Source of the DNA: Longispora fulva
Lineage (GTDB): Bacteria > Actinomycetota > Actinomycetes > Mycobacteriales > Micromonosporaceae
DNA: 64,000 nt
Direction of reading: 5' to 3'
NCBI RefSeq assembly: GCF_015751905.1
Contig: NZ_JADOUF010000001.1
Location: 2,914,001 to 2,978,000, forward strand
Each line of letters starts with the position of its first letter. Within the stretch, counting starts at the first letter, position 1. A program made the position numbers and the translations under genes. Shown here one piece after another: positions 16,046 through 24,625 of this stretch. The notes below the pieces were generated by a model, which ran no database searches, was not told the DNA's origin, and was given only the letters and a program-made list of their open reading frames with translations.

Positions 16046-17980
16046 GTGCCGACCGATCTGCTCGCGGTGGACCTGCTGCTCGTGATCGCGCTGGCGATCG
16101 TGTGGCCCCTGACCGGCTGGGCGGTCGGCACGCTCGGCGCCCGGGGCCTCGCCTGGACCCTGATCGCCTTGGGCCTGCTGCTCATCGCCCTACGGATTGT
16201 CGTCGTGGCGGTCCTCTACACCAGCGGCTGGTGGTTCGTACAGGAGACCGTGGTGCTCGGCCTGCCGCTGATCCTGGTGCCGGCCGCCGCGACGGTGCTG
16301 CTCACCCTGCCCCGGCTGCGCTCCGGGGCCGACCTCGCGCACCCACTGGTCGCGGGGCCGGTGCGGGTCACCGGATACGCGGCCTTCGCCTGCCTCGTGG
16401 TGGCGTTCGTGGTGTCCTACCCCGTCACCCCGGGCCGCGGGCTGGTCGTGGTCGCCCTGACCGCGCTGGCCGCGGGCTGGTCGCTCGTCCGGACCATCAT
16501 CCGGTACCGCAGTCCCACGCGCCGATCCTCCCCCGTGTCCCACGTCGCCACCCTCGTCGTCGGAGTGCTCGCCCTGACCGGTGGTCTCGTCGTCGCCTAC
16601 GACGCCAGTGTCCTGCCCGACCGGCTGCCAATGGGCACGCACGGCCCCGTCGACCTCGGCGGCGGCCGGCCGGCCGACCACGCCCAGGGCCAGGCAGCCA
16701 ACGTGGCCGACATCCGCGGCCCGCGCGGCGACGGCCCCGTCCGCCGGTTCACCCTCACCGCCCGGCACGCGACGGTACGCGGCGTCGCCGCCCTCACCTA
16801 CGACGGCACGGTCCCCGGCCCCGAACTTCGGGTCACCCAGGGCGACGTCGTCGAGGTGACCCTGCGCAACGCCGACGTCGCCGAGGGCGTGACCATCCAC
16901 TGGCACGGCTACGACGTCCCGAACGGTGAGGACGGCGTCGCCGGCGTCACCCAGCAGGCAGTGCGGCCCGGCGCTGAGTTCACGTACCGGTTCCTGGCCA
17001 GCCGGGCCGGCACCTACTGGTACCACTCCCACCAGGACTCCGACGCCCAGGTCCGGGCAGGCCTCTACGGCATTCTGATCGTCGACCCGGCACCCCCTAC
17101 CGGCCTGGACCTGGCGCTGGCATACCACAACTTCGGCCAGGAGGACGTGCTCGGAGCCCCCCAACTCCTCGGCGACCGCTCCGGCCCCGAGAGCCGCCCA
17201 GTGCCGGCGGGCACCCCGGTCCGTCTCCGGCTGGTCAACACCGACGCCGCGACACACGACTTCACCCTCACCGGGACCGCCGCGAGAGTCGCGGCGTTCG
17301 ACGGGACGGAGGTCCACGGCCCCACCGACGTGCCCGACCCGGTGGTCACCGTCCCGGGCGGGGGCCGCGCGGATCTCACGTTCACCATGCCCGACCACCC
17401 GGTGCTCCTCGACGTCGGCAACGCGGCCGAGGACCTCGGGCTACTGCTCGGCACGGGGCCCACCCCGGCCCACACGGCAGGCACCCGTGTCGACCCCCTG
17501 AACTACGGCACCCCGGCCGCCACCCCGTTCGGCCGCGACTCGCACTTCGACCGGCACTTCACCCTGGTGCTCGACGAGCGGCTCGGCTTCTACGACGGCC
17601 GGTTCGACACCGTTTACACCGTCAACGGCCAGACGTTCCCCGACATCCCCGCTCAACAGGTCCGCTACGGCGAGCTGGTGAAGTTCACGATCGTCAACCG
17701 CAGCGTGGAAAGTCACCCGATCCACCCGCACGGGCACCACGTTCTGGTCCTGTCCCGCGACGGCCGCCCGGCGACCGGCAGCCCGGTGTGGCTGGACACC
17801 CTCGACATCCGCGAGGGCCAGATCTGGGAGGTCGCCCTCAAGGCCGACAACCCCGGAATCTGGATGGACCACTGTCACAACCTGCGCCACGCCGCCACCG
17901 GCATGATGTTCCACCTCGCCTACACCGGGGTCACCACCTCCTACGAGGTCGGCCGGACCACCGGCGACCATCCTGAATAG
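16046..17980 (+). CDS. Membrane-anchored multicopper oxidase (laccase type)
   Basis: A 644-aa protein. Residues 1-200 form about five or six TM helices, followed by an extracytoplasmic multicopper oxidase. All copper motifs are present: HWHG at 285, HSH at 327, HPIHPHGHH at 557 and HCHNLRHAATGMM at 609, the last giving type-1 ligands including Met. These enzymes take single electrons from phenols, pyrroles, amines or metals and reduce oxygen to water. An N-terminal membrane bundle is unusual compared with typical Sec/Tat-secreted laccases and would place the oxidase at the outer face of the membrane, next to the exporter. GTG start behind AAAGGGTG. Confidence 0.9.
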   Translation: MPTDLLAVDLLLVIALAIVWPLTGWAVGTLGARGLAWTLIALGLLLIALRIVVVAVLYTSGWWFVQETVVLGLPLILVPAAATVLLTLPRLRSGADLAHPLVAGPVRVTGYAAFACLVVAFVVSYPVTPGRGLVVVALTALAAGWSLVRTIIRYRSPTRRSSPVSHVATLVVGVLALTGGLVVAYDASVLPDRLPMGTHGPVDLGGGRPADHAQGQAANVADIRGPRGDGPVRRFTLTARHATVRGVAALTYDGTVPGPELRVTQGDVVEVTLRNADVAEGVTIHWHGYDVPNGEDGVAGVTQQAVRPGAEFTYRFLASRAGTYWYHSHQDSDAQVRAGLYGILIVDPAPPTGLDLALAYHNFGQEDVLGAPQLLGDRSGPESRPVPAGTPVRLRLVNTDAATHDFTLTGTAARVAAFDGTEVHGPTDVPDPVVTVPGGGRADLTFTMPDHPVLLDVGNAAEDLGLLLGTGPTPAHTAGTRVDPLNYGTPAATPFGRDSHFDRHFTLVLDERLGFYDGRFDTVYTVNGQTFPDIPAQQVRYGELVKFTIVNRSVESHPIHPHGHHVLVLSRDGRPATGSPVWLDTLDIREGQIWEVALKADNPGIWMDHCHNLRHAATGMMFHLAYTGVTTSYEVGRTTGDHPE

Positions 17981-17988
17981 AGGCACCA

Positions 17989-18180
17989 ATGCGCTGGGTA
18001 CAGATCATCCTCGGTCTCCTGCTCGTCCTCCTCGGCGGCACATGGACCCTGCAAGGCCTCGGCTACCTGGAGGGCAGCGTGATGACCGGAGTCGCCCTCT
18101 GGGCCGTCATCGGACCCGTTGTCGCCGCCGGCGGGCTGTGGCTCGTCACCCGCGGCGTCAGAGGCCTGCTCCGGCACTAG
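17989..18180 (+). CDS. Small two-TM membrane protein
   Basis: A 63-aa protein with two hydrophobic helices (about 4-22 and 33-55) and a basic C-terminus, a common type of actinobacterial small membrane protein without assigned function. Its ATG lies 8 bp after the oxidase stop behind GAGG. It may be an assembly or anchoring partner of the oxidase. Confidence 0.7.
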   Translation: MRWVQIILGLLLVLLGGTWTLQGLGYLEGSVMTGVALWAVIGPVVAAGGLWLVTRGVRGLLRH

Positions 18181-18215
18181 CCACCCCGTCCCTTCGACCA
18201 GTGAGGTAGCCCGCG

Positions 18216-19928
18216 ATGGTGAATCTGGAGGAGCTGCTCACCGAGCGGCTCGCGCGCGCGTTCGAGGCCGTGGCCGGCGACGCAGCCGATCCGGTGGTGC
18301 GCCGGTCGACGCACGCGGACTTCCAGGTCGACGGCGTGTTGCCGCTGGCCCGGCGGCTCGGCCGGCCACCCCGCGACGTCGCGGCCGACGTACTGCTGCA
18401 CGCCGACCTCGACGGCCTGGCCACCGCCGCCATCTCCGGGCCGGGCTACATCAACCTCAGGGTGGCCGACACGGCGCTCGGCGCGCTCCTGGCGACCATC
18501 GCCGCCGACGAGCGGCTCGGGGTGCCGCGGGTCGCCGACCCGGACATCGTGCCGATCGACTACTCCGCGCCGAACGTGGCGAAGGAGATGCACGTCGGCC
18601 ACCTGCGGTCCACCGTGATCGGCGACGCGGCCGCCCGGCTGCTGTCCTGGCTCGGACACGACGTCATCCGGGCCAACCACCTGGGCGACTGGGGCACCCC
18701 GTTCGGCATGCTCATCGAGCACCTGCTCGACCTGGGAGACGCCGGAGCGGCGCACGAGTTGTCGGTCGGCGACCTCAGCGGCCTCTACCAGGCGGCGCGG
18801 CTGAAGTTCGACGACGACGAGGATTTCGCCGAGCGCGCCCGGGAGCGGGTCGTGGTGCTGCAGAGCGGCGATGAGGCGACCCTGGCCCTGTGGCGCAGAC
18901 TCGTCACCGAATCGGAGCGGTACTTCCTGTCCGTCTACGACAAGCTGGGCGTCACCCTGACCTCCGAGGACTTCCGGGGCGAGAGCTTCTACAACGACCG
19001 CCTCGAACCGCTCGTCGAGGAACTCGACCACCTCGGCCTGCTGCGGGTCTCCGGGCGGACGCGGTGCGTGTTCCCCGCCGGGTTCGTCAACCGGGACGAG
19101 GAACCGATGCCCATCATCGTCCGCAAACGCGACGGCGGATTCGGCTACGGCGCGACGGACCTGGCCACGATCCGGTACCGGACCCAGGAACTCAAGGCCA
19201 CCCGGCTGCTGTACGTGGTGGGCCTGCCACAACGCCAGCACTTCGAGATGGTGTACCAGACCGCCCGCGAGGCCGGCTGGCTCGCCGACCCCGTGACCGC
19301 CACCCACGTCGGATTCGGTTCGGTGCTCGGCCCCGACGGCAAGATGCTGCGCACCCGGGCCGGCGGCACCGTCAAGCTGGTCGAACTGCTCGACGAGGCC
19401 GTGTCCCGGGCCGAGAACATGATCGGCCCCGACGTCGAACCTGACGCGAGAGCCGAACTCGCCCGGGCGGTCGGGATCGGCGCGGTGAAGTACGCCGACC
19501 TGTCCACCGACCGGGTCAAGGACTACGTGTTCGACTGGGACCGGATGCTGGCGTTCGAGGGCAACACCGCGCCCTACCTGCAGTACGCGCACACCCGGAT
19601 CCGGTCGATCTTCCGCAAGGGCGGGATGTCCGCGCCCCGAGAGCCGCAGACCGTCATCGTCACCGAGGACGCCGAGCGGGCCCTGGCCCTGCAACTGCTC
19701 GCGTTCGGCGGCGTCGTACACGAGGTGGCCGAGTCGCTGCGGTTCCACAAACTGACCACCTACCTGTACGGCGTGGCCACCGCGTTCACCCGGTTCTACG
19801 AACACTGTCCGGTGCTGCGCTCGGCGGGCGAGGTACGCGACAGCAGGCTGGTGCTGTGCGATCTGACGGCCCGGACCCTGGCCCGAGGGCTGGACCTGCT
19901 GGGCATCGCCACACCGGACCGCATGTGA
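18216..19928 (+). CDS. argS: Arginyl-tRNA synthetase
   Basis: A 570-aa class I synthetase that charges tRNA-Arg. The N-terminal Add-1 tRNA D-loop domain is followed by the HIGH-equivalent HVGH (126-129, in APNVAKEMHVGHLRS), the KMSKS-loop replacement DGKMLRTRAGG near 375, and the C-terminal anticodon-binding DALR domain. It lies 35 bp after the cluster, with GAGGTAG before the ATG. It may be the chromosomal copy, or a cluster-dedicated copy providing charged tRNA or self-resistance. A genome-wide count of argS would decide this. Confidence 0.95.
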   Translation: MVNLEELLTERLARAFEAVAGDAADPVVRRSTHADFQVDGVLPLARRLGRPPRDVAADVLLHADLDGLATAAISGPGYINLRVADTALGALLATIAADERLGVPRVADPDIVPIDYSAPNVAKEMHVGHLRSTVIGDAAARLLSWLGHDVIRANHLGDWGTPFGMLIEHLLDLGDAGAAHELSVGDLSGLYQAARLKFDDDEDFAERARERVVVLQSGDEATLALWRRLVTESERYFLSVYDKLGVTLTSEDFRGESFYNDRLEPLVEELDHLGLLRVSGRTRCVFPAGFVNRDEEPMPIIVRKRDGGFGYGATDLATIRYRTQELKATRLLYVVGLPQRQHFEMVYQTAREAGWLADPVTATHVGFGSVLGPDGKMLRTRAGGTVKLVELLDEAVSRAENMIGPDVEPDARAELARAVGIGAVKYADLSTDRVKDYVFDWDRMLAFEGNTAPYLQYAHTRIRSIFRKGGMSAPREPQTVIVTEDAERALALQLLAFGGVVHEVAESLRFHKLTTYLYGVATAFTRFYEHCPVLRSAGEVRDSRLVLCDLTARTLARGLDLLGIATPDRM

Positions 19929-19980
19929 CCCGCCGGCCGGAGGGTCCTGCCCGGGTTCGGACCTATCACCCCATCATCCA

Positions 19981-20012
19981 TTGATCCTCGTGGAGCGCGC
20001 TGCCTCTACAGT
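19981..20012 (+). promoter_or_regulatory. Candidate promoter for a leaderless transcript
   Basis: TTGATC, an 18-nt spacer and TCTACA end 8 nt before the ATG of the following gene. No Shine-Dalgarno precedes that ATG, so transcription probably starts at or just before the start codon. Confidence 0.4.
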
Positions 20013-20018
20013 GGTTTT

Positions 20019-20555
20019 ATGACAGTTGGCCCAGCGCCGCTCGACCGGCTCCTCGTCCGCAATGTGGTGCGCGATGTCATCGCCGAGGCCGCGCCTGAGG
20101 AATTGCCGCTCGTCAACAGCCTGACCCAACTCGACGACGCCACGGTGGTGCGCCAGCTACTCCGTGGCCGCAGGCGGCGGGAACCGTTGGGGTTCGGCGT
20201 GGAAGAGGCGCTGGCACTGGCCACGCCGGCCGTGTGGCTGGTCCTCAACGAGATCGCCAAGAAGGCGACCGACGCCGCCGTGGACGGCTCAGCCAGGGGC
20301 ATGCGAGCGTTGCTGCACAAGGCGCTGCGTCGACGCAAGGCCCTGCCAGCCGCGTTGCCGCCGCTGTCGCGCGAGCAGCTCGCCGAGGTACAACGACAGG
20401 TGCTGCGGGCCGCCATCGACGCGGGCGTGCGGCAGAAACGGGCCGTGACGGTCGCCGACGTCGTCGTCGCCAGGCTCGCGATGTCAGTGCCGGACACGAC
20501 CACGCCCGACGACGGGCCCGACGATGCGAGCAGCGGTGTCCGCAAGCGGCAGTGA
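20019..20555 (+). CDS. Conserved-looking hypothetical protein paired with an M48-type protease
   Basis: A 178-aa protein that I do not recognise. It has an N-terminal leucine-rich helical part, a central hydrophobic helix (about 66-85, GFGVEEALALATPAVWLVL), a basic stretch (about 95-112, RALLHKALRRRK) and a disordered acidic tail. It could be peripherally membrane-associated. The protease gene begins 32 nt before its stop, which implies co-expression and a shared function. Confidence 0.7.
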   Translation: MTVGPAPLDRLLVRNVVRDVIAEAAPEELPLVNSLTQLDDATVVRQLLRGRRRREPLGFGVEEALALATPAVWLVLNEIAKKATDAAVDGSARGMRALLHKALRRRKALPAALPPLSREQLAEVQRQVLRAAIDAGVRQKRAVTVADVVVARLAMSVPDTTTPDDGPDDASSGVRKRQ

Positions 20556-23448
20556 CGGCACGGCCGCCGGACACGCCCAGGCCCAGATTGACGAACGGGC
20601 ACTCACCGCGGGAACGAACGCGCGGTTCGCGCTGCTGGTGGTCTTGATCCTGGTGTCCAGCGGCGCGATGATGCTCGATGTCAGCGCGAGCCTCTCCAAC
20701 CCGGTCGGATTCGGCTGCGCCCCCGCCACCCCCGACATCAGCGACCTCGGTGAACCGGGGAACCTGATCGGGGTCCTGTCCGGCATTCTCCACGACCACC
20801 TGGCCGACGCGTGCCTGGCCCGGTTTCGGTACGCTCCCCCGGTCTGGCTGGTCCTGGCCGGTCCGGCCGCCGTCGTGGCCCTGGCTCGGGGGCTGTTCCT
20901 CACTCTGCCATGGTGGAAAGCGCGCCACGGCCGGGTCATCCCGCTGAGTGCGATCGACACCGACGGTGAGATCGGCTCCGCCCTGGGGCGGCTGGCCACG
21001 GAAGCGGGGCTGGACCAGCTGCCACGCGTCGTCGTGGATCCTTCGGCGATCACGGCCGGCGCGGTGGTGTTCGGCAACAACACCCAGCCGGTCATGCGCC
21101 TGGACGCCGGGCTGCTCACCCGGCGCACCAGCGACCCGGTGGCGTTCCGCGCGGTGGTCCTGCACGAACTGGGCCACGTCAGCAACAGGGACATCACCAT
21201 CACCTACGCCACGGTGGCCGTGTGGCGGGCGTTCCTGGCGATCGTGCTGGTCCCCTACGTGGCGTGGGGAGCGGCCCAGCTGGTCACGGTGGCACGGACG
21301 CCGTACTGGCCCGGTCACGCGCCGGTCCTGGTCCGCCATCTGGCTCTACCGGTGTTCCTGACCGTGCTGGTCTACCTGGCGCGCTCCGAAGTCCTGCGGC
21401 TGCGGGAGGTCTACGCCGACCGGACCGCCATCCGCCACGGAGCCGACCCCCTCGGATGGGTCGACGCCGTGCCGAGCGGCCCAAGGGCACTGAGGCGGGC
21501 CGGGTCCGCGTTCGCCGAGCTGTGGCGGACCCATCCTCGGTGGGACCTGCGACTGCGGTCGCTGACCGACCCGGCGGCCCTGTTCGGCGCTCGGGCGGTG
21601 CCGATGTTCGTCACCGGGGTGTCCTCGACGCTGATCACCGCCAGCGTGACCGCGTACCTGGGGGCCTACAACCTCGGGTATGACCCGTTCGCGTCGTGGC
21701 CGGCGTTCGCCACGCACGCGGTACAGCTGCTCGCGGGCCCGGCGCTGATCACCGCGTTGGCGGGGGTCGCCCTGTGGCGGGCGGTCGCCTACGACGCTCT
21801 CACCTCGCGCGCCACCCGGTCCGGCGTGTGGGCCGGGCTGTGGCTGGGCGCCGGGCTAGCCACGGGCGAGCTGGTCATCGGTCAGGTCACGGGCAACCAC
21901 TGGCTGCCGCCCCGGGCCGGGGCGCTCGTTCTTCCGGTGCTCGCCGGTGTGGCGTTCGCGTGGTGGATCACCCGCTGCGCCGAGCTGTGGGTGAACAGCT
22001 GGCGTGGTCGGACCCTGCGTCTGCCGATGTTGCTGAGTCTGACCACCGCGTTCCTGCTGCTGTCGGCCTGGGTGCTGTGGTGGCAGTACGAAGGAATGTT
22101 GTTCGCCGCAGGGGTGCGTTTCAATCCGGACCTGGGCCTCCAGCTGTACGAGCAGGCCGATCCGGTGATCGCCACGAGCCATCCACACATGACCACGGTC
22201 GTCAACGTGACGTCGATGGTGCTGGCGGGCCTCCCCCTGTGGCCGCTACTGATCCCCACGGCCGTCATCCTGGCCGCGACCTCGCTGTTGGCCTGGGCCA
22301 CGCGCCCAGCCGACGGGACACCACCATGGGCGCAGGGCACCATCGACGTGCGATGGTCGGCGCCACCGCGACCCCTGTTGCGTCAGGCGCTGCTGCCGGG
22401 CGTGCTCGGCGGCCTGGCCTGCTGGGCCACCGTCACATGGGTGCAAGCACAACTACACACCTGGCCCGGACACCGGTTCGGCCTGTACCTGCTGATCTAC
22501 GAGAAGTGGCAGATCATCGCCCTGGTCGTCCCGGCGGCGGGGGCCGCCATCCTCGCGAGCGCGCTGGCGACCAGACACCGGCTGATCCTCGCTCTGATCG
22601 CCACACAGACCGCGACCCTGGTCGGATTTCTCGGACTGTTCGCGCTCGCGTCGACGGACGGGTGCCTGGAATCGCTGAGCATCCTCCAGACCTCTTGTGC
22701 CTGGCGACCCGCCTTCACCTGGGGAAACGTCGGCAGCGCCCTGGGCATCGCACTGGTGCTCGCTTCAGTTGCCGCCTTCCCCGCCACGGCGATCACGGCA
22801 CCGCTGCGCCGGCGGCGGCATCGGCCTGCCCCGGAAGCGGGCGCCGCGACCCGGCCCGTCCCCCGCCTCGGCGTGTTCGCGTCCTGCGTCCTGCTGGTCG
22901 CCACCGCCGCGTTGGTGGTGACCACGAGAACGACCCTGGTCGGGGCGACGGGAAGAACCGAACCCCTCGGTGCCACCACCCCAAGCAACAGCCAGCTGCC
23001 ATCGTCGCGGAGGGTCCGCCAGGACCTGTTGCCGCGCACCGACATCCCCGTTCCACCACAGGTGGCCACGGCCGTCGCCGCGTGGCGCGATCAAGGCGGG
23101 GACCGCCTGCTGCGTCGCTTCGCCGACCAATGGAATCTGGTGTACCGCACTATGCGGGACTCCGAACACGCCCTGGGGCCAGGATGGGTCGACTTCGCGA
23201 AACTCCGGCCGATCTGCGGGAACCTCCGCGCGATCGCCCACGACGCAGCCGGCTACCCTGCCATCCCCGACGCTCAGGCCCAGCAGCACTGGCAACAGGT
23301 GATCGAACTCGCCGAAACGGGCGGCAGCCTGTGCGAACAGGTCGGCGAGGACCCCCACGACACCCGGGCGCCGCAGTCGGTACAGGCGCTCGGTGCCGCA
23401 CTCGGTCACACCACGGCGGTACTCAACCGTCTCAACACTATGTCCTGA
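20524..23448 (+). CDS. Large multi-pass membrane M48-type zinc metalloprotease
   Basis: A 974-aa membrane protein. After two N-terminal TM helices comes an M48-like catalytic region: HELGH at 214-218 supplies two zinc ligands and the catalytic Glu, and LREVYADRTA near 297 supplies the third-ligand Glu with the typical nearby Asp. About eight further hydrophobic segments follow, then a final TM (about 785-805) and a soluble tail of roughly 170 residues. HtpX and Ste24 proteins are 300-450 aa, so the long membrane extension and tail are unusual. Substrate and function are unknown; membrane-protein quality control or an effector role are possible. The ATG overlaps the upstream gene and has no clear Shine-Dalgarno. 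Confidence 0.8.
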   Translation: MRAAVSASGSDGTAAGHAQAQIDERALTAGTNARFALLVVLILVSSGAMMLDVSASLSNPVGFGCAPATPDISDLGEPGNLIGVLSGILHDHLADACLARFRYAPPVWLVLAGPAAVVALARGLFLTLPWWKARHGRVIPLSAIDTDGEIGSALGRLATEAGLDQLPRVVVDPSAITAGAVVFGNNTQPVMRLDAGLLTRRTSDPVAFRAVVLHELGHVSNRDITITYATVAVWRAFLAIVLVPYVAWGAAQLVTVARTPYWPGHAPVLVRHLALPVFLTVLVYLARSEVLRLREVYADRTAIRHGADPLGWVDAVPSGPRALRRAGSAFAELWRTHPRWDLRLRSLTDPAALFGARAVPMFVTGVSSTLITASVTAYLGAYNLGYDPFASWPAFATHAVQLLAGPALITALAGVALWRAVAYDALTSRATRSGVWAGLWLGAGLATGELVIGQVTGNHWLPPRAGALVLPVLAGVAFAWWITRCAELWVNSWRGRTLRLPMLLSLTTAFLLLSAWVLWWQYEGMLFAAGVRFNPDLGLQLYEQADPVIATSHPHMTTVVNVTSMVLAGLPLWPLLIPTAVILAATSLLAWATRPADGTPPWAQGTIDVRWSAPPRPLLRQALLPGVLGGLACWATVTWVQAQLHTWPGHRFGLYLLIYEKWQIIALVVPAAGAAILASALATRHRLILALIATQTATLVGFLGLFALASTDGCLESLSILQTSCAWRPAFTWGNVGSALGIALVLASVAAFPATAITAPLRRRRHRPAPEAGAATRPVPRLGVFASCVLLVATAALVVTTRTTLVGATGRTEPLGATTPSNSQLPSSRRVRQDLLPRTDIPVPPQVATAVAAWRDQGGDRLLRRFADQWNLVYRTMRDSEHALGPGWVDFAKLRPICGNLRAIAHDAAGYPAIPDAQAQQHWQQVIELAETGGSLCEQVGEDPHDTRAPQSVQALGAALGHTTAVLNRLNTMS

Positions 23449-23449
23449 T

Positions 23450-23963
23450 CGTCACGGCCGCCACCGTCCGCGGCGTGGACTGGGCCGTCGCCACGAATGG
23501 CAAGCCTCACGCTCGCACGACGGGGCCCAGCCGGACCCAGGGACCCGGTCAGTTGCTTCCACGGCAAACGGCGCTCGCGTTCGCTGCTCGCTCCTCCGCC
23601 CAGACCCCGCCCCAGATACTCAGCGGCAGTATGCATCGCCGCCAGATCCCCGCCACCGGGGAAATTCAAACAGTCCACCACAACCGCAGCCCGACCATGA
23701 TCTCCTAGGCCTCGGCAAGGCTCCGGCCAACAATCCCGGCCTGCCCCTCGGAACTGACATACAGCACAGGCCGAGTCGCACCACTCTCGCCTCACAGGAA
23801 GAAGGTTCCACCGGTGATATCCCCGGCTACGCCCTTCAGGGAAAGCCCGGACGACAACTGGACTCGCTCACCATGGTCCCCGCGCGTCAGATCAAACTCG
23901 CAGACACGCCACAGCAGTTCGGCCAGCCGCTGGTCCTGCCGGATCAAGCCCAAGAGGTTTCAT
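23450..23963 (-). pseudogene. Decayed gene of an uncharacterised actinobacterial protein family
   Basis: Reading the minus strand from 23955 gives a convincing protein-like sequence (LIRQDQRLAELLWRV, then SGLSLKGVAGDITGGTFFL) broken by a TGA. It continues in frame (TRPVLYVSSEGQAGIV) to a TAG and another TGA, then resumes in a different frame as CLNFPGGGDLAAMHTAAEYLGRGL. I recall intact relatives in Streptomyces-type genomes, possibly SMI1/KNR4-like. Three stops and one frameshift make this a pseudogene. The 600 bp between the protease gene and the next gene hold nothing else I can identify. Confidence 0.6.
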
Positions 23964-24044
23964 CGTTTCGCGCGACCCGGACCTAGCAGCAAGTTCAGAC
24001 TCGCCCGCACATCGAGATCGCCGACAGAAAATTCACTCCACTCT

Positions 24045-24524
24045 CTACGACGATTGCCCCGGATCGCCCATGACTTCGCGCAGCACGGCCGCGATGCCCT
24101 CATCCATACGGTAGACACGATACTTGTAGTCGGTCTCCAACGGAGCCGCCTTCGCGCCGGGCACGGCTTTCCAGTTGAAGCCGACGCTCGACATGCGTCC
24201 GCCCATCTCTTGCCCCGAGAATTTTTCGATGTTGAGGTACTTGCCCATGTACTCGATGACTTCGTCAATCGACACAGCAGGCGCGTGAGCCGCGATATAG
24301 CGGACCGCTTCCGAGGCATCGGGTGCGAGGTACTCGGCGAACTTCGCCAGCCGCTTACGAGTCCAACTCCCCGGATAGTAGTCGTCAGTGACGGTGTCCC
24401 CCGGCCCGTCGGGGTCGATGTCCCCGCCGGAGCCGATACCCGGCACCGGGATGCCATAGGCAGCTCGAAGCGTCGCGATCGCGCTATCGAAGGTGTCCTT
24501 GTCGGTGTCGAAGGAGATCTTCAT
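24045..24524 (-). CDS. Hypothetical protein
   Basis: A 159-aa soluble acidic protein, well behaved in codon use and preceded by GAGGA 5 nt before the ATG. It has an aspartate/glycine-rich loop near 30-48, a helical middle (about 55-95) and a C-terminal part with paired aromatic residues. No motif or family was recognised. It may be part of a small immunity-type or mobile cassette, since it is surrounded by decayed genes. Confidence 0.65.
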   Translation of the reverse strand: MKISFDTDKDTFDSAIATLRAAYGIPVPGIGSGGDIDPDGPGDTVTDDYYPGSWTRKRLAKFAEYLAPDASEAVRYIAAHAPAVSIDEVIEYMGKYLNIEKFSGQEMGGRMSSVGFNWKAVPGAKAAPLETDYKYRVYRMDEGIAAVLREVMGDPGQSS

Positions 24525-24579
24525 GGAGTCCTCGCTCTCGCTGAGATCGAGGTCGCCCCGATCGGTACTGTGTGGAGTG

Positions 24580-24593
24580 TGACAGTACTGTCA
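24580..24593. promoter_or_regulatory. Perfect 14-bp palindrome TGACAGTACTGTCA
   Basis: An uninterrupted dyad in the 55-bp zone upstream of the minus-strand 159-aa gene and facing a plus-strand remnant. GGTACTGTGTGG 15 bp upstream contains another ACTGT half-site. This is typical of a dimeric GntR- or TetR-like operator; no regulator gene is visible beside it. Confidence 0.45.
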
Positions 24594-24625
24594 AAGAGCG
24601 TCAAGGGGCGGTATCACTCTGCACC

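Larger units (their letters stand above)
1..18180 (+). other. Hybrid FAS/PKS-alpha-oxoamine synthase biosynthetic gene cluster (left end cut)
   Basis: Thirteen consecutive plus-strand genes run from an edge-truncated enoyl reductase to a small membrane protein next to a multicopper oxidase. Neighbours overlap by 4-16 bp or are separated by fewer than 50 bp, except for one 212-bp gap that holds a terminator hairpin and the likely main promoter. The content is fatty-acid elongation parts (ER, KAS, ACP, dehydratase), a PKS-AOS fusion, a ligase-ALDH fusion, a ThDP enzyme, a putative N-oxygenase and an MMPL exporter. The coherent composition supports a specialised lipid-like metabolite. The product is inferred, not recognised. 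Confidence 0.85.

Noticed and set aside
23393-23986. Plus-strand frame of 197 codons after the M48-type protease gene
   Set aside because: The minus strand of the same DNA gives a better, though broken, protein; the plus reading has no motif or ribosome site.
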